Positions 43,020 through 52,226 of a stretch of 64,000 nt of DNA are shown here, piece by piece. Below the pieces are notes generated by a model. The model searched no databases, was not told the DNA's origin, and was given only the letters and a program-made list of their open reading frames with translations. Each line of letters starts with the position of its first letter. Within the stretch, counting starts at the first letter, position 1. Position numbers and translations under genes: made by a program. Origin of the DNA: Paraburkholderia nodosa (GTDB lineage Bacteria; Pseudomonadota; Gammaproteobacteria; Burkholderiales; Burkholderiaceae); the NCBI RefSeq assembly GCF_001718195.1, contig NZ_MCNV01000020.1:62001-126000 (forward strand), written 5' to 3'.

Positions 43020-43784
43020 ATGGTCCCCTGGCTTTCGCCCGACGAACCGTTTCCCGCCGTCGAGCGCGCACTCGGCGCGTCGAGCGGCGCGCCAGGCCTG
43101 CTCGCCGCGAGCGCGGACCTGTTGCCGTCACGCCTCATCGATGCCTACCGGCGCGGCATTTTCCCGTGGTACTCGGACGGCCAGCCGGTGCTCTGGTGGA
43201 GCCCCGACCCGCGCATGATCCTGCGCCCCGACGAATTCAAGGTCTCACCCTCCTTCAGGAAAACGCTCAAGCGTGTGCTGCGTGAGGACGCGTGGGAAAT
43301 TCGCGTCGACAACAATTTCGCCGCCGTGATGCGCGCGTGCGCGAACGCGCCGCGGCGCGGCCAGCGCGGCACGTGGATCACCGGCGACGTGATCGACGCC
43401 TACTCCACCCTGCACCGCGTGGGCGATGCGCACAGCGTCGAGGCCTGGTTCGGCGGCGAGCGTGTGGGGGGCCTCTACGGCGTGGCGCTCGGCACGATGT
43501 TCTTCGGCGAGTCGATGTTCGCTTCCATGACCGACGCGTCGAAGATCGCGCTCGCGGCCCTCGTCGCGCATCTGCGCCGTCACGGCGTCGAGTTGATCGA
43601 TTGCCAGCAGAACACCGCGCATCTCGCCTCGCTCGGCGGGCGCGAAATCTCGCGCAAGGCGTTCATCGCCCACGTGCGCACGCACGTGAATGCCGCGCCC
43701 ATTCCCTGGAAGTTCGACAAAGCCGTGCTCGCCGATCTGCTCGGCGGCAGGGGCGCGCCAGACGAGTTCTTGCCCGCAGCGTGA
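43020..43784 (+). CDS. aat: Leucyl/phenylalanyl-tRNA-protein transferase
   Basis: Aat adds Leu or Phe to N-terminal Arg/Lys of proteins, marking them for ClpS-ClpAP. It has 254 residues. The family core reads DAYRRGIFPWYSDGQPVLWWSPDPR, then GGLYGVALGTMFFGESMF, and ELIDCQQNTAHLASLGGREI is near the C-terminus. It is next to bpt, which performs the matching reaction on Asp/Glu N-termini. Confidence 0.97.
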   Translation: MVPWLSPDEPFPAVERALGASSGAPGLLAASADLLPSRLIDAYRRGIFPWYSDGQPVLWWSPDPRMILRPDEFKVSPSFRKTLKRVLREDAWEIRVDNNFAAVMRACANAPRRGQRGTWITGDVIDAYSTLHRVGDAHSVEAWFGGERVGGLYGVALGTMFFGESMFASMTDASKIALAALVAHLRRHGVELIDCQQNTAHLASLGGREISRKAFIAHVRTHVNAAPIPWKFDKAVLADLLGGRGAPDEFLPAA

Positions 43785-44038
43785 ATGGCAGGCGAGCGGC
43801 AAATGAGTGGCACATGAGCGGCGTATGATCGCTCGCGTGCGAGCTTGCGACAGCCCACGCAATTCGATGGATACATGTTCGGCGTCAATGTTAGACTGAA
43901 TAGCGAACCCATCGCAGCCCGGCCTTCCCTGGCACGCCATGTGCGGCTCGCCGTGTGGCCTGGCAAGGCTTGCGCGTGAGGCTGGGTGCGCGACGCGCGC
44001 GCCACGCGACGATCCGAACTGCTACGAGAGCTGCCAAC

Positions 44039-44812
44039 GTGACGCATCCAAACGAGCTGCCGCTTTCACCGCTTTCCGCGCTGCAATTCTATGCAACGGC
44101 GCCCTACCCCTGTAGTTACCTGGAGGGGCGCATCGCGCGCTCGCAGGTGGCAACGCCCAGTCATCTCATCAACTCCGACGTCTATACCGATCTCGTGAAG
44201 GCCGGCTTCCGGCGCTCGGGCGTGTTCACCTATCGCCCCTACTGCGATGGCTGCCGCGCGTGCGTGCCGGTGCGTGTGCCGGTCGAGCGCTTCACGCCGA
44301 GCCGCACGCAGCGTCGCGCGTGGAAGCGGCACGGCGCGCTCGTCGCCACGGTCGCGCCGCTGCACTACGACGAGGCGCATTACGCGCTCTACATGCGCTA
44401 TCAGTCCGCGCGCCACGCGGGCGGCGGCATGGATCGCGACAGCCGCGACCAGTACGAGCAGTTCCTGCTGCAAAGCCGGATCAACTCACGGCTGGTCGAA
44501 TTCCGCGAGCCGGACCCTGCTCATCCGGACGAGCCCGGCGCGTTGCGCATGGTGAGCATGATCGACATCCTCGGCGACGGGCTCTCGTCGGTCTACACGT
44601 TCTTCGACCCGGACACGCTCCACACGAGCTACGGCACCTACAACATCCTCTGGCAGATCGAGCAGGCCCGCAGCCTTCAGCTGCCTTACGTGTATCTCGG
44701 CTACTGGATCCGCGAGAGCCCGAAAATGGCCTACAAGGCGCACTTTCAGCCGCTCGAAGGGCTCTTCGACGGCGCATGGGCGCCACTCACGCCGCTCACG
44801 CCCGAAGCCTGA
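44039..44812 (+). CDS. bpt: Aspartate/glutamate leucyltransferase (Bpt)
   Basis: Bpt transfers Leu from tRNA to N-terminal Asp or Glu. It has 257 residues from GTG 44039 (MTHPNELPLSPLSALQFY). The Cys-rich FTYRPYCDGCRACVPVRVPV and RDQYEQFLLQSRINSRLVEF are family signatures. The C-terminus is shorter than the roughly 276 I recall for Burkholderia Bpt, ending after the last conserved PLEGLFDGAW. Confidence 0.96.
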   Translation: MTHPNELPLSPLSALQFYATAPYPCSYLEGRIARSQVATPSHLINSDVYTDLVKAGFRRSGVFTYRPYCDGCRACVPVRVPVERFTPSRTQRRAWKRHGALVATVAPLHYDEAHYALYMRYQSARHAGGGMDRDSRDQYEQFLLQSRINSRLVEFREPDPAHPDEPGALRMVSMIDILGDGLSSVYTFFDPDTLHTSYGTYNILWQIEQARSLQLPYVYLGYWIRESPKMAYKAHFQPLEGLFDGAWAPLTPLTPEA

Positions 44813-44891
44813 GCCTGCGGCGCATCGCCCAGGGTCCGCGTTACCGCTAAAATAGCGGGTTCCCATTTTCTGGCGCCCGCGCCTTCTTCCC

Positions 44892-45926
44892 GTGTTCAGC
44901 ACCCTTTATCCGTTCGTCCGCGACCAGCTCTTTCGCATGGACGCCGAAGACGCCCATCACCTCTCGCTGCGCATGATCGGCGCCGCCGGCCGCACCGGCA
45001 TGGCGGGCCTGCTCGCCCCGCGCGTGCCCGATTCGCCGCGCACCGTCATGGGCCTCACCTTCCGCAACCCGGTGGGACTCGCCGCGGGCCTCGACAAGGA
45101 AGGCGCCGCGATCGACGGTTTCGCCGCGCTCGGCTTCGGCTTCATCGAGGTGGGCACCGTGACGCCGCGCCCGCAGCCGGGCAACCCGCGCCCGCGCATT
45201 TTCCGGCTGCCGCAGGCGGGCGGCATCATCAACCGCATGGGGTTCAACAACCACGGCGTCGAGCAGTTCGTGAAGAACGTGCAGGCCGCGCGCTATCGCG
45301 GCATTCTCGGCCTGAATATCGGCAAGAACGCCGACACGCCGATCGAGCGCGCCGCCGACGACTATCTCTTCTGCCTCGAGCGCGTCTATCCGTTCGCGAG
45401 CTACGTGACAATCAACATCTCGTCGCCGAACACGAAGAATCTGCGCCAGCTGCAAGGCGGCGGCGAGCTCGACGCCCTGCTCGCCGCGCTCAAGGACAAG
45501 CAGCAGCGTCTCGCAGACATGCACGGCAAGCTCGTGCCGCTCGCGCTGAAGATCGCGCCCGATCTCGACGACGAGCAGGTCAAGGAAATCGCTGATACGC
45601 TCCTGCGCCACAAGATCGAAGGCGTGATCGCGACCAACACCACGCTCTCGCGCGCGGCGGTGGAAGGCATGCCAAATGCGAACGAAACGGGTGGCCTCTC
45701 GGGACGCCCGGTATTCGACGCCTCGAACAACGTGATCCGCAAGCTGCGCGCCGAATTGGGCGGCGACGTGCCGATCATCGGCGTGGGCGGCATTTTTTCG
45801 GGCGACGACGCGCGCGCGAAGATCGCGGCCGGCGCCTCGCTCGTGCAGGTCTACACGGGCTTCATCTACCGCGGCCCGGCACTCGTCGCCGAATGTGCGC
45901 GGGCGCTGGCCCCGGGCCGCGCGTAA
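44892..45926 (+). CDS. pyrD: Dihydroorotate dehydrogenase (quinone), class 2
   Basis: PyrD oxidises dihydroorotate to orotate at the inner membrane, passing electrons to quinone. It has 344 residues from GTG 44892. The N-terminal amphipathic part (FSTLYPFVRDQLFRMDAEDA) of class 2 enzymes is present. The FMN barrel contains NPVGLAAGLDKEG, NRMGFNNHGVEQF, the catalytic-Ser loop VTINISSPNTKNLR and ATNTTLSR. It lies 79 bases after bpt. Confidence 0.97.
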   Translation: MFSTLYPFVRDQLFRMDAEDAHHLSLRMIGAAGRTGMAGLLAPRVPDSPRTVMGLTFRNPVGLAAGLDKEGAAIDGFAALGFGFIEVGTVTPRPQPGNPRPRIFRLPQAGGIINRMGFNNHGVEQFVKNVQAARYRGILGLNIGKNADTPIERAADDYLFCLERVYPFASYVTINISSPNTKNLRQLQGGGELDALLAALKDKQQRLADMHGKLVPLALKIAPDLDDEQVKEIADTLLRHKIEGVIATNTTLSRAAVEGMPNANETGGLSGRPVFDASNNVIRKLRAELGGDVPIIGVGGIFSGDDARAKIAAGASLVQVYTGFIYRGPALVAECARALAPGRA

Positions 45927-46009
45927 AGCTATAGTGGCAGGCTAGTCATGGCGCATCGGAGGCGCTGTGCACTAGCACCAGAATCGCAGCAGCAGAACAA
46001 GAGGAAAAC

Positions 46010-46807
46010 ATGAAATCCGGTTTGCTGAAAAAACTCCTTGCACTTGCAATCGTTGGCGCATCGTTCGTCGCAGCCAGCGCCCACGCCGATGACCTGCTCG
46101 ACCAGGTCAAGGCGCGCGGCACGCTGCGCATCGGTCTCGAAGGCACGTTCCCCCCGTTCAACTCGAAGGCGCCCAACGGCGAGCTGGTCGGCTATGACGT
46201 CGACATCGCCCGAGCCGTCGCCGCGAAAATGGGCCTCAAGCCCGAATTCGTCACGACCGAATGGAGCGGCATCATCGCGGGCCTGCAGGCAGGCAAGTTC
46301 GACGTGATCGTGAACCAGGTCGGCGTGACCGACCAGCGCAAGGCGGTGCTCGAATTCTCGCCGGCGTACACGTACTCGGCCGCGCAGCTCATCCAGCGCA
46401 AGGACGACACGCGCGAGTTCAAGACGCTCGAAGACCTCAAGGGCAAGAAGCTCGGCGTCGGCCTCGGCACCAACTACATGGACATGGCCAAGTCGGTGCC
46501 GGGCATCGACGTGAAGACCTACCCGGGCGCCCCCGAGTATCTGCGCGACCTCGCAGCGGGCCGCCTCGACGCGGCGCTCAACGACCGCCTGATGCTCGCC
46601 TACCTGCTGAAGAACTCGCAGTTGCCGCTGCGCACGGGCGCGATGGTCGGCGCCGGCAACCCGTCGGCCATCCCGTTCAAGAAGGGCAATCCGAAGTTCG
46701 CCAAGGCGATCGACGACGCGATGACGCAACTCGAAGCCGATGGCACCTTCACGAAGATCTCGGACAAGTGGTTCGGCATCGACGTGACCAAGCCGATCTC
46801 GCAATGA
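46010..46807 (+). CDS. Amino-acid (cystine-type) ABC transporter substrate-binding protein
   Basis: A 265-residue periplasmic binding protein. The signal peptide ends near AHA at about residue 26. The mature part starts DDLLDQVKARGTLRIGLEGTFPPF. The SBP_bac_3 fold has VGYDVDIARAVAAKMGL and VIVNQVGVTDQRKAVLEFS. It resembles the cystine-binding FliY/TcyJ group. It is paired with the permease downstream. Confidence 0.9.
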   Translation: MKSGLLKKLLALAIVGASFVAASAHADDLLDQVKARGTLRIGLEGTFPPFNSKAPNGELVGYDVDIARAVAAKMGLKPEFVTTEWSGIIAGLQAGKFDVIVNQVGVTDQRKAVLEFSPAYTYSAAQLIQRKDDTREFKTLEDLKGKKLGVGLGTNYMDMAKSVPGIDVKTYPGAPEYLRDLAAGRLDAALNDRLMLAYLLKNSQLPLRTGAMVGAGNPSAIPFKKGNPKFAKAIDDAMTQLEADGTFTKISDKWFGIDVTKPISQ

Positions 46808-46846
46808 TCCGGCAATGATCGCGAGCGCCGCACAGTCCGGCTGACG

Positions 46847-46878
46847 CGAAGGGCGGCATCGCACGATGCCGCCCTTCG
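46847..46878 (+). other. Stable stem-loop between binding-protein and permease genes
   Basis: CGAAGGGCGGCATCG and CGATGCCGCCCTTCG pair perfectly for 15 bp around a 2-base spacer, without a T run. It is likely an mRNA-stabilising or attenuating stem that keeps binding-protein levels high. Confidence 0.6.
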
Positions 46879-46929
46879 CACATATGCCTCCATTGCAAAC
46901 CGCGCCACTTCCATTCGTTACCTACGCCC

Positions 46930-47589
46930 ATGCCCATCTATACGCTCATCATCCAGTCGCTGCCGGTGCTCGCACAGGGCGCGGTGCTGACGGTCAAGTT
47001 CGCCGTGCTTTCGATGATCTTCGGGCTCATCGGCGGTGCCGTGCTCGCGCTCATGGGCATCAGCTCGAACCGTACGCTCGTGTTCATCGCGCGCGTGTAT
47101 GTGAGCCTGATGCGCGGCACGCCGCTGCTCGTGCAGATCTTCGTCATTTATTACGGATTGCCGAGCGTCGGCATCTCGCTCGACCCGACGCCCGCAGGCG
47201 TGATCGCGCTCTCTGCGAACGTGGCGGCCTATCTCTCGGAGAGCATGCGTGGCGCGATTCTCGGCATTCATAGCGGACAGTGGCTCGCGGCCTATAGCCT
47301 AGGCCTCTCGCGCACGCAGACGCTGCGCTACGTGATCGCGCCGCAGGCGTTGCGCATCGCCGTGCCGAGTCTCTCGAACAGCCTCATCAGCCTCATCAAG
47401 GACACCTCGCTCGTTTCGGTCATCACCGTGACAGAGCTGCTGCGCAGCGCGCAGGAAATCATCGCTTCGACGTATCAGCCGCTGCCGCTCTATCTCGCGG
47501 CGGCCGCCGTGTACTGGGTGCTTTGCCAGGTGCTCGAATGGGTGCAGCACTGGTACGAAAGGCGCCTCGCGCTGCCTGCACGCCACTGA
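46930..47589 (+). CDS. Amino-acid ABC transporter permease (cystine-type)
   Basis: A 219-residue HisMQ-type permease. MPIYTLIIQSLPVLAQGAVLTV opens it; the EAA region holds LGLSRTQTLRYVIAPQALR, and SLISLIKDTSLVSVITVTELL follows. Five to six helices are predicted. No ATPase gene follows; a terminator does, so the ATP-binding partner must lie elsewhere. Confidence 0.92.
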   Translation: MPIYTLIIQSLPVLAQGAVLTVKFAVLSMIFGLIGGAVLALMGISSNRTLVFIARVYVSLMRGTPLLVQIFVIYYGLPSVGISLDPTPAGVIALSANVAAYLSESMRGAILGIHSGQWLAAYSLGLSRTQTLRYVIAPQALRIAVPSLSNSLISLIKDTSLVSVITVTELLRSAQEIIASTYQPLPLYLAAAAVYWVLCQVLEWVQHWYERRLALPARH

Positions 47590-47609
47590 TAGCACATGCG
47601 TTTACAGAC

Positions 47610-47633
47610 ACGGCCCGCACATGCGGGCCGTTT
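47610..47633. terminator. Terminator between convergent genes
   Basis: ACGGCCCGCA and its partner GCGGGCCGT pair around CAT, then TTT. It is near the end of both flanking genes. Confidence 0.7.
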
Positions 47634-47658
47634 CGCTTACGGGCCGCTGTTTAGCGTG

Positions 47659-48636
47659 TCATTCGCACGGAAAACGCAGTCCGAGCGCCGCTCGCGCCGC
47701 GTCGGCCATGGCGAACATGCGGCGCGAGGTATCGTGCGTCATCACCGGGCTTTCGAGCGCACCCGCGCGCAGCAGCTCGCAGAAGTGCGCCGTTTCGTAG
47801 TTGAGGCCGCCACCCTCGAACGGCTCGTCGAGTTCGACGACGCGGCCATCCACATAGCGCACCGTTGCGCGAACCGGATTCCACCAGTTCGCGTGTATCG
47901 TCACGTTGCCGTGCGGCCCCGCCAGCAGTGCGTCGCCATAACCGTGCAGATCGAGCCCGCAGAATAATTGCGCAATACCGCGCTCATGCTGGCAATTGAG
48001 ACTTGCGAAGGTATCCACGCCAGTCGAGCCGAGGCGCCCGACGGTCTGCACCTCGCGCGGCGCGCCGAGCCAGTCGACGGCAAGAAACATTTCGTACACG
48101 CCGATGTCGAGCAGCGCACCGCCCGCTTGCTCGAACGAAAGCGATGGATGGTCGGCAGGCACGCTGGCCACCGAACAGCCCGCGCGCACGAACCCGACCG
48201 GCCCGATAGGATCATCGTCCAGTTGCGCGCGCAACTTTCGATAGAGGGGATAAAAAGGCGGCTTCATCGCCTCCATGAAGAGGCGCTGCGCGCGGCGCGC
48301 CGCATCGAGCACGCGTTCGAGCTGCGCGCCGTTGACGGTGGCGGGCTTTTCGCACAGCACGGGCAGGCCGGCTTCGAGCGCGGCAATGGCGTACTGGGCG
48401 TGACTGTCCTGCATCGTGGCGATATACACGGCGTCGATGCCGCTCGCGAAGAGCGCATCCACGCTCTCGCACGCCTGCGCGCCGCAGGTCGCGGCAAACG
48501 CCTGCGCAGTGGCCGCGCGCCGCGACCAGACCGCTTCGACGCGCGCATGCGGCACGTGCGCGACGCCCTGCGCGAAGCGATGCGCAATGCGGCCCGCGCC
48601 GACGATGCCCCAACGTATCGTTTGTGTTTCGCTCAT
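47659..48636 (-). CDS. Gfo/Idh/MocA-family oxidoreductase
   Basis: A 325-residue NAD(P)-dependent sugar-type dehydrogenase. The Rossmann motif IVGAGRIAHRFAQG is at the N-terminus and the catalytic-Lys motif LCEKPATVN is near residue 95. The C-terminal domain has GGALLDIGVYEMFLAV. The substrate is not predictable by eye (sugar, inositol or trans-dihydrodiol types are possible). It lies 178 bases after the FadR-type regulator on the same strand. Confidence 0.88.
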   Translation of the reverse strand: MSETQTIRWGIVGAGRIAHRFAQGVAHVPHARVEAVWSRRAATAQAFAATCGAQACESVDALFASGIDAVYIATMQDSHAQYAIAALEAGLPVLCEKPATVNGAQLERVLDAARRAQRLFMEAMKPPFYPLYRKLRAQLDDDPIGPVGFVRAGCSVASVPADHPSLSFEQAGGALLDIGVYEMFLAVDWLGAPREVQTVGRLGSTGVDTFASLNCQHERGIAQLFCGLDLHGYGDALLAGPHGNVTIHANWWNPVRATVRYVDGRVVELDEPFEGGGLNYETAHFCELLRAGALESPVMTHDTSRRMFAMADAARAALGLRFPCE

Positions 48637-48751
48637 GTGCTGCGTGCTCCGGCTGTGAAGTCGAGGGCGGCCGCACGACGTACGTCATGTACGTCACGCG
48701 CGGCGCACCCAAAGACACGCACGATACCGGCACACGCGGCGCGCCGCAATG

Positions 48752-48794
48752 CGCTCGCATCGATCCACGCACAGCGCCTGGATCGATGCGAGCG
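48752..48794 (-). repeat. 15-bp inverted repeat after the GntR gene
   Basis: CGCTCGCATCGATCC and GGATCGATGCGAGCG form a perfect stem with a 13-base loop, about 20 bases beyond the regulator stop. No T run follows. It could be a terminator, a repeat element or a regulator site. Confidence 0.5.
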
Positions 48795-48814
48795 AAGCGA
48801 CGCCGCGAACGGCC

Positions 48815-49531
48815 TTAGCGCTGCTCCAACTCCGGCGCGAGCGCGCGAGTGAGTTCGTCGGCGGTGTATTCGATCATCGCGAGCGCGGCCGCTTCGGCTT
48901 CTTTCGGCGCACGCCGCTCGATCGCTTCGACGATGCGCCCATGGGCCGCCACGACGTTGTTCCAGCCGCCGTCACGCGTGCTGAGAATCGGATTCACCAG
49001 CGAGAGCGCGCCACGAATGATCGCGGCCATCTGCTGATAAAACTGATTCCCGCTCGCCGCGAGGATGCGCGTGTGCAGAAGCGCGTCGGCGGTCTGGAAA
49101 TTCGGATCGTCGGTGCTCGTCTGGCGCAGCGCCTCGAACGCCTCGCGAATGCCGGCAATGTCCGCCGCGCTCGCGCGCGTGGCCGCGAGCGCGCACGCCG
49201 CCGGTTCGATCAGGCCGCGAAATTCGATTACGTCGCGCAAAAACGTCTTGTCCGGTTTCGAGCGGAAACGCCAGTTCACGACGTCCTCGTCGATCATGCG
49301 CCAGTCGCGCATGGGCCGGATGCGCGTGCCTATTTTCGGCCGCACGTCGAGCATATGACGCGCGAGCAGCATGGAGAGCGCCTCGCGCATCACCGTGCGG
49401 CTCACGTCGAACTCCTTCGAGAGGATGTCCTGCGGTGGCAGCACGGCGCCATACCGCTCCTCGACGATGCCTGAAATCAGCCCGTCCATCACCTTGCTGA
49501 CGAGCGAGCGTTCCTTGTTCCCCAGTTCCAT
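48815..49531 (-). CDS. GntR-family (FadR subgroup) regulator
   Basis: A 238-residue regulator. The HTH is GAVLPPQDILSKEFDVSRTV, then MREALSMLLARHML. The all-helical FCD domain contains EFRGLIEPAACALAATRA and DALLHTRILAASGN. The ligand is probably a sugar acid or hydroxy acid. ATG 49531 has a G-rich site (GGGGGGTAGGG) upstream. It likely controls the adjacent Gfo/Idh enzyme. Confidence 0.9.
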   Translation of the reverse strand: MELGNKERSLVSKVMDGLISGIVEERYGAVLPPQDILSKEFDVSRTVMREALSMLLARHMLDVRPKIGTRIRPMRDWRMIDEDVVNWRFRSKPDKTFLRDVIEFRGLIEPAACALAATRASAADIAGIREAFEALRQTSTDDPNFQTADALLHTRILAASGNQFYQQMAAIIRGALSLVNPILSTRDGGWNNVVAAHGRIVEAIERRAPKEAEAAALAMIEYTADELTRALAPELEQR

Positions 49532-49903
49532 GACCCTACCCCCCCCGATGTGGGCGTTATCGCCCATGTTTGCCGGATACTGCGCGGGCCCTCGTGCGTC
49601 GTCGAACTTAGGTATTACGTTGCATGCGCTTCGCATAATTCGCCAGCCAGGATATCTCCTGACATGATGCTTGCGGCATGCATCTTGTTCGTATTTACGC
49701 GTGTTACGTCGGCCCTTGCGCTGCTGTTTTTGTAAGGCGATCGTATGGATCGCCCGCTTACTTCAATCGGCACGCTTTCAACTGGCTTCAAATCGATCGG
49801 CAGTCCCTGGCTGTGCATATGCAGGGATGCCGGCGTGCATGTTTCTTCTGCGCACGCTTTTTCGCGCGCGGCCCAACATCGTGCTTTTCAATGTTGTACT
49901 TGT
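49532..49903 (-). other. Intergenic stretch between manC and the GntR gene
   Basis: 372 bases. The first part carries the GntR gene's promoter and a long G/C homopolymer run (about 49537-49552). The rest has no convincing gene; small frames here lack sites and family character. Confidence 0.45.
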
Positions 49904-51463
49904 TCACCGTTGTATCCGGCCGTACTCATCGTCGAAGCGAACGATGTCGTCTTCGCCCAGATATCCGCCCGACTGAACCTCGATGATCTCGAGCGGCGTC
50001 TTGCCCGGATTCTCCAGCCGGTGCCTCACTCCCAGCGGGATATAGGTCGATTCGTTTTCCGAAAGCAGGAAAACCTCCTCGCCGCGCGTGACGCGCGCCG
50101 TGCCACGCACCACGGTCCAGTGCTCCGCGCGGTGATGATGCATCTGCAGCGACAGCCGCCCGCCCGGCTTCACGACGATGCGCTTGACCTGGAAGCGTTC
50201 GCCCTGATCGAGCGAGTCGTAGCAGCCCCACGGCCGCTCCACGCGCCGGTGATGCTGCGCGACCGCGCTGCGCTCCTGCCTGAGCTTGCCCACGATCGCC
50301 TTGACGTCCTGCACGCGATCTCTCGCCGCGACGAGGACCGCGTCGGCCGTTTCGACCACCACCACGCCGTGGACACCCACGCAGGCCACGAGCCGTCCGT
50401 CCGAATGTGCGAACGTGTCGGTCACGTCTTCGAACATCACGCGCCCGCGGGCCACGTTGCCGCTCTCGTCCTTGTTCGACACCTGCCACACCGCATCCCA
50501 CGCGCCCACGTCGGACCAGCCGGCCACGAGCGGCACGACCACGCCCGCGAGCCGTGCGTCGGCGCCGAGCGACTCCATCACCGCGTAGTCGATGGAATCG
50601 GACGGGCACGCGGCGAGCGCTGCGGCGTCGAGATGCACGGTGCCGTCGGCGTCGATGGCGGCCGCCTCGAACGCCGCCGCGCATTGCGCCGCGATAGCCG
50701 GCCGGCAGTGCGCGATCGCGGCAAGCCACACCGATGCGCGCACCACGAAAATGCCGCTATTCCAGAGGTAATCGCCGGAGGCCACGTAAGTCGCCGCGAG
50801 TTCGGCGCCCGGCTTTTCCACGAAGCGCTCGATCACGCGTGCGCCGCTCGCGCCGAGCGCCGCGCCCGCGCCGATGTACCCGTAGCCGGTCTCCGCGCGC
50901 TGCGGCGGCACGCCCAGCGTGACGATCGCGCCGCGCGCCGCATACCCCACTGCTTCCTCGAGCGCGGCGGCAAACGCGGCGCGATCCGCGATCAGGTGGT
51001 CCGCCGGCATGGCGATGAGCACCGGGTCGCTGTCGCATCCGGCAAGCGCGCCATCGCGACCGAGCGTCGCCTCGTGCCCGGAGCGCGCCGCCAGCGCCGC
51101 CACAGTGAGCGCCGGCGCCGTGTTGCGCGCGACCGGTTCGAGCACGACGCGAGCGGGCGTGCCGCTGCGGCCGAGCCGGTCGACGGTCATGAGCCGCAGC
51201 TCCTCGCTGCTCACGACGACAGGCGCGGCCTTGCGGATCGCCGCGCCCGCCTCGGCATACACCCCGTCGAGCCGCCGGACCGTGGCTTCGAGCAGCGACT
51301 CGCCGTCGAGCAGGTCAATCAGCTGTTTCGGGCAGTGCTCGCGCGAGAGCGGCCAAAGCCGCGTGCCCGAGCCCCCGGCCAGCACCACGGGCTGAACGAT
51401 GAGCGCGACTTCGGGTTCATTGGCTGCCGCGATCAAACCGGCAGGCGTCACAAGCTGATTCAT
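49904..51463 (-). CDS. manC: Mannose-1-phosphate guanylyltransferase / mannose-6-phosphate isomerase
   Basis: A bifunctional enzyme making GDP-mannose for exopolysaccharide or LPS. It has 519 residues. The N-terminal nucleotidyltransferase has VVLAGGSGTRLWPLSREHCPKQL and the C-terminal cupin-type isomerase has HHHRAEHWTVVRGTARVT. An insertion of acidic Ala-rich text lies between. In Burkholderia the gene is called manC, algA or bceA, depending on its cluster; no other polysaccharide genes are within view. Confidence 0.94.
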   Translation of the reverse strand: MNQLVTPAGLIAAANEPEVALIVQPVVLAGGSGTRLWPLSREHCPKQLIDLLDGESLLEATVRRLDGVYAEAGAAIRKAAPVVVSSEELRLMTVDRLGRSGTPARVVLEPVARNTAPALTVAALAARSGHEATLGRDGALAGCDSDPVLIAMPADHLIADRAAFAAALEEAVGYAARGAIVTLGVPPQRAETGYGYIGAGAALGASGARVIERFVEKPGAELAATYVASGDYLWNSGIFVVRASVWLAAIAHCRPAIAAQCAAAFEAAAIDADGTVHLDAAALAACPSDSIDYAVMESLGADARLAGVVVPLVAGWSDVGAWDAVWQVSNKDESGNVARGRVMFEDVTDTFAHSDGRLVACVGVHGVVVVETADAVLVAARDRVQDVKAIVGKLRQERSAVAQHHRRVERPWGCYDSLDQGERFQVKRIVVKPGGRLSLQMHHHRAEHWTVVRGTARVTRGEEVFLLSENESTYIPLGVRHRLENPGKTPLEIIEVQSGGYLGEDDIVRFDDEYGRIQR

Positions 51464-52226
51464 GCAGTGAGCTCCCCGTTGAAATACGTCGGGTCACGTC
51501 GACGAACGCCGCGCCTGCCTGCCGGCGGGCTCGTGCGAAGCGTCACGCGCCTCCCGGACCTCTAAAGCCTCACAACGCCTCGAGGCTTTTTACGGACCTC
51601 ATTGGAGCAAACCTCGGCATGCCAATCTGTACGCATACCCACACTGATCGCATGCGCAACGGCGGGCGCGCCGTAAAGCCACTCGCACGCGACGTTTCAG
51701 CGCCGAACTTTTTTTCGGCGGCTTCGTTTGCGTTGCAACAGAACTGAATCAAAACCGCTTGTTTTCTGGTCGCTGCCCGAATCGCCCCGGAGCCATGTTT
51801 CAACGAGGAGCCATTTCTGAATCCCCCGCTCGACAGGAGAAATAATTCAATGAAATCACCGGCTTGCGACTTCCACCAAGGCGATGCGCAGGGCGGTGGT
51901 CCGCAAATTCGCCGTACAAAACTGAAACAAAAATGCGGTGTTTCGCCGCGCTGCCGCATGGCCGACTCGCGCTCAGCCGCTTCAATGCGTGCTTTCGCAC
52001 CAACTGGCACACACCCTGCTAAAGAGAGATCGCCACACGAGCGCAGATGCGGACGAACGAAACCGCGCAGACAAACGCGAGAGTGGGACGAGGCACGAAC
52101 AAGCGGGACTATGGGGCCGGCACGACGAACACAAGAGCCGCACGGGAAACGGCAGACAACAACGAGTTCGGCGCACGGAATCAAAAAACAGGAGGCGGCT
52201 CGCGCCGCTTCGCACGAGGACCAGTC
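51464..52226. other. 763-base divergent region between manC and the Crp/Fnr gene
   Basis: No gene is supported. It holds a T-rich hairpin near 51702-51720 and two related segments with CAAAA-type inverted repeats (51742-51778 and 51920-51956). A candidate sigma-54 promoter (52005-52020) and a T-poor leader (52021-52200, nine T in 180 bases) follow. It is probably a dense control region for the polysaccharide gene and the regulator. Confidence 0.5.
52005..52020 (+). promoter_or_regulatory. Candidate sigma-54 promoter of the Crp/Fnr gene
   Basis: TGGCAC-ACACC-CTGCT keeps the invariant GG and GC 12 bases apart and differs from consensus at one main position. It is 207 bases before the ATG. Confidence 0.5.

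Noticed and set aside
49537..49552. Homopolymer C/G run as a phase-variable tract
   Set aside because: It lies in the ribosome-binding region of the GntR-type gene, is short, and is interrupted by TA; evidence is too thin.
49745..51565. 606-residue frame opposite manC
   Set aside because: Antisense of a certain gene; composition typical of a shadow.
52047..52226. 60-residue N-terminal extension of the Crp/Fnr protein
   Set aside because: Low-complexity Arg/Asn/Thr text without a family match; ATG 52227 has a good ribosome binding site. It is kept as a point to check in the T-poor leader finding.
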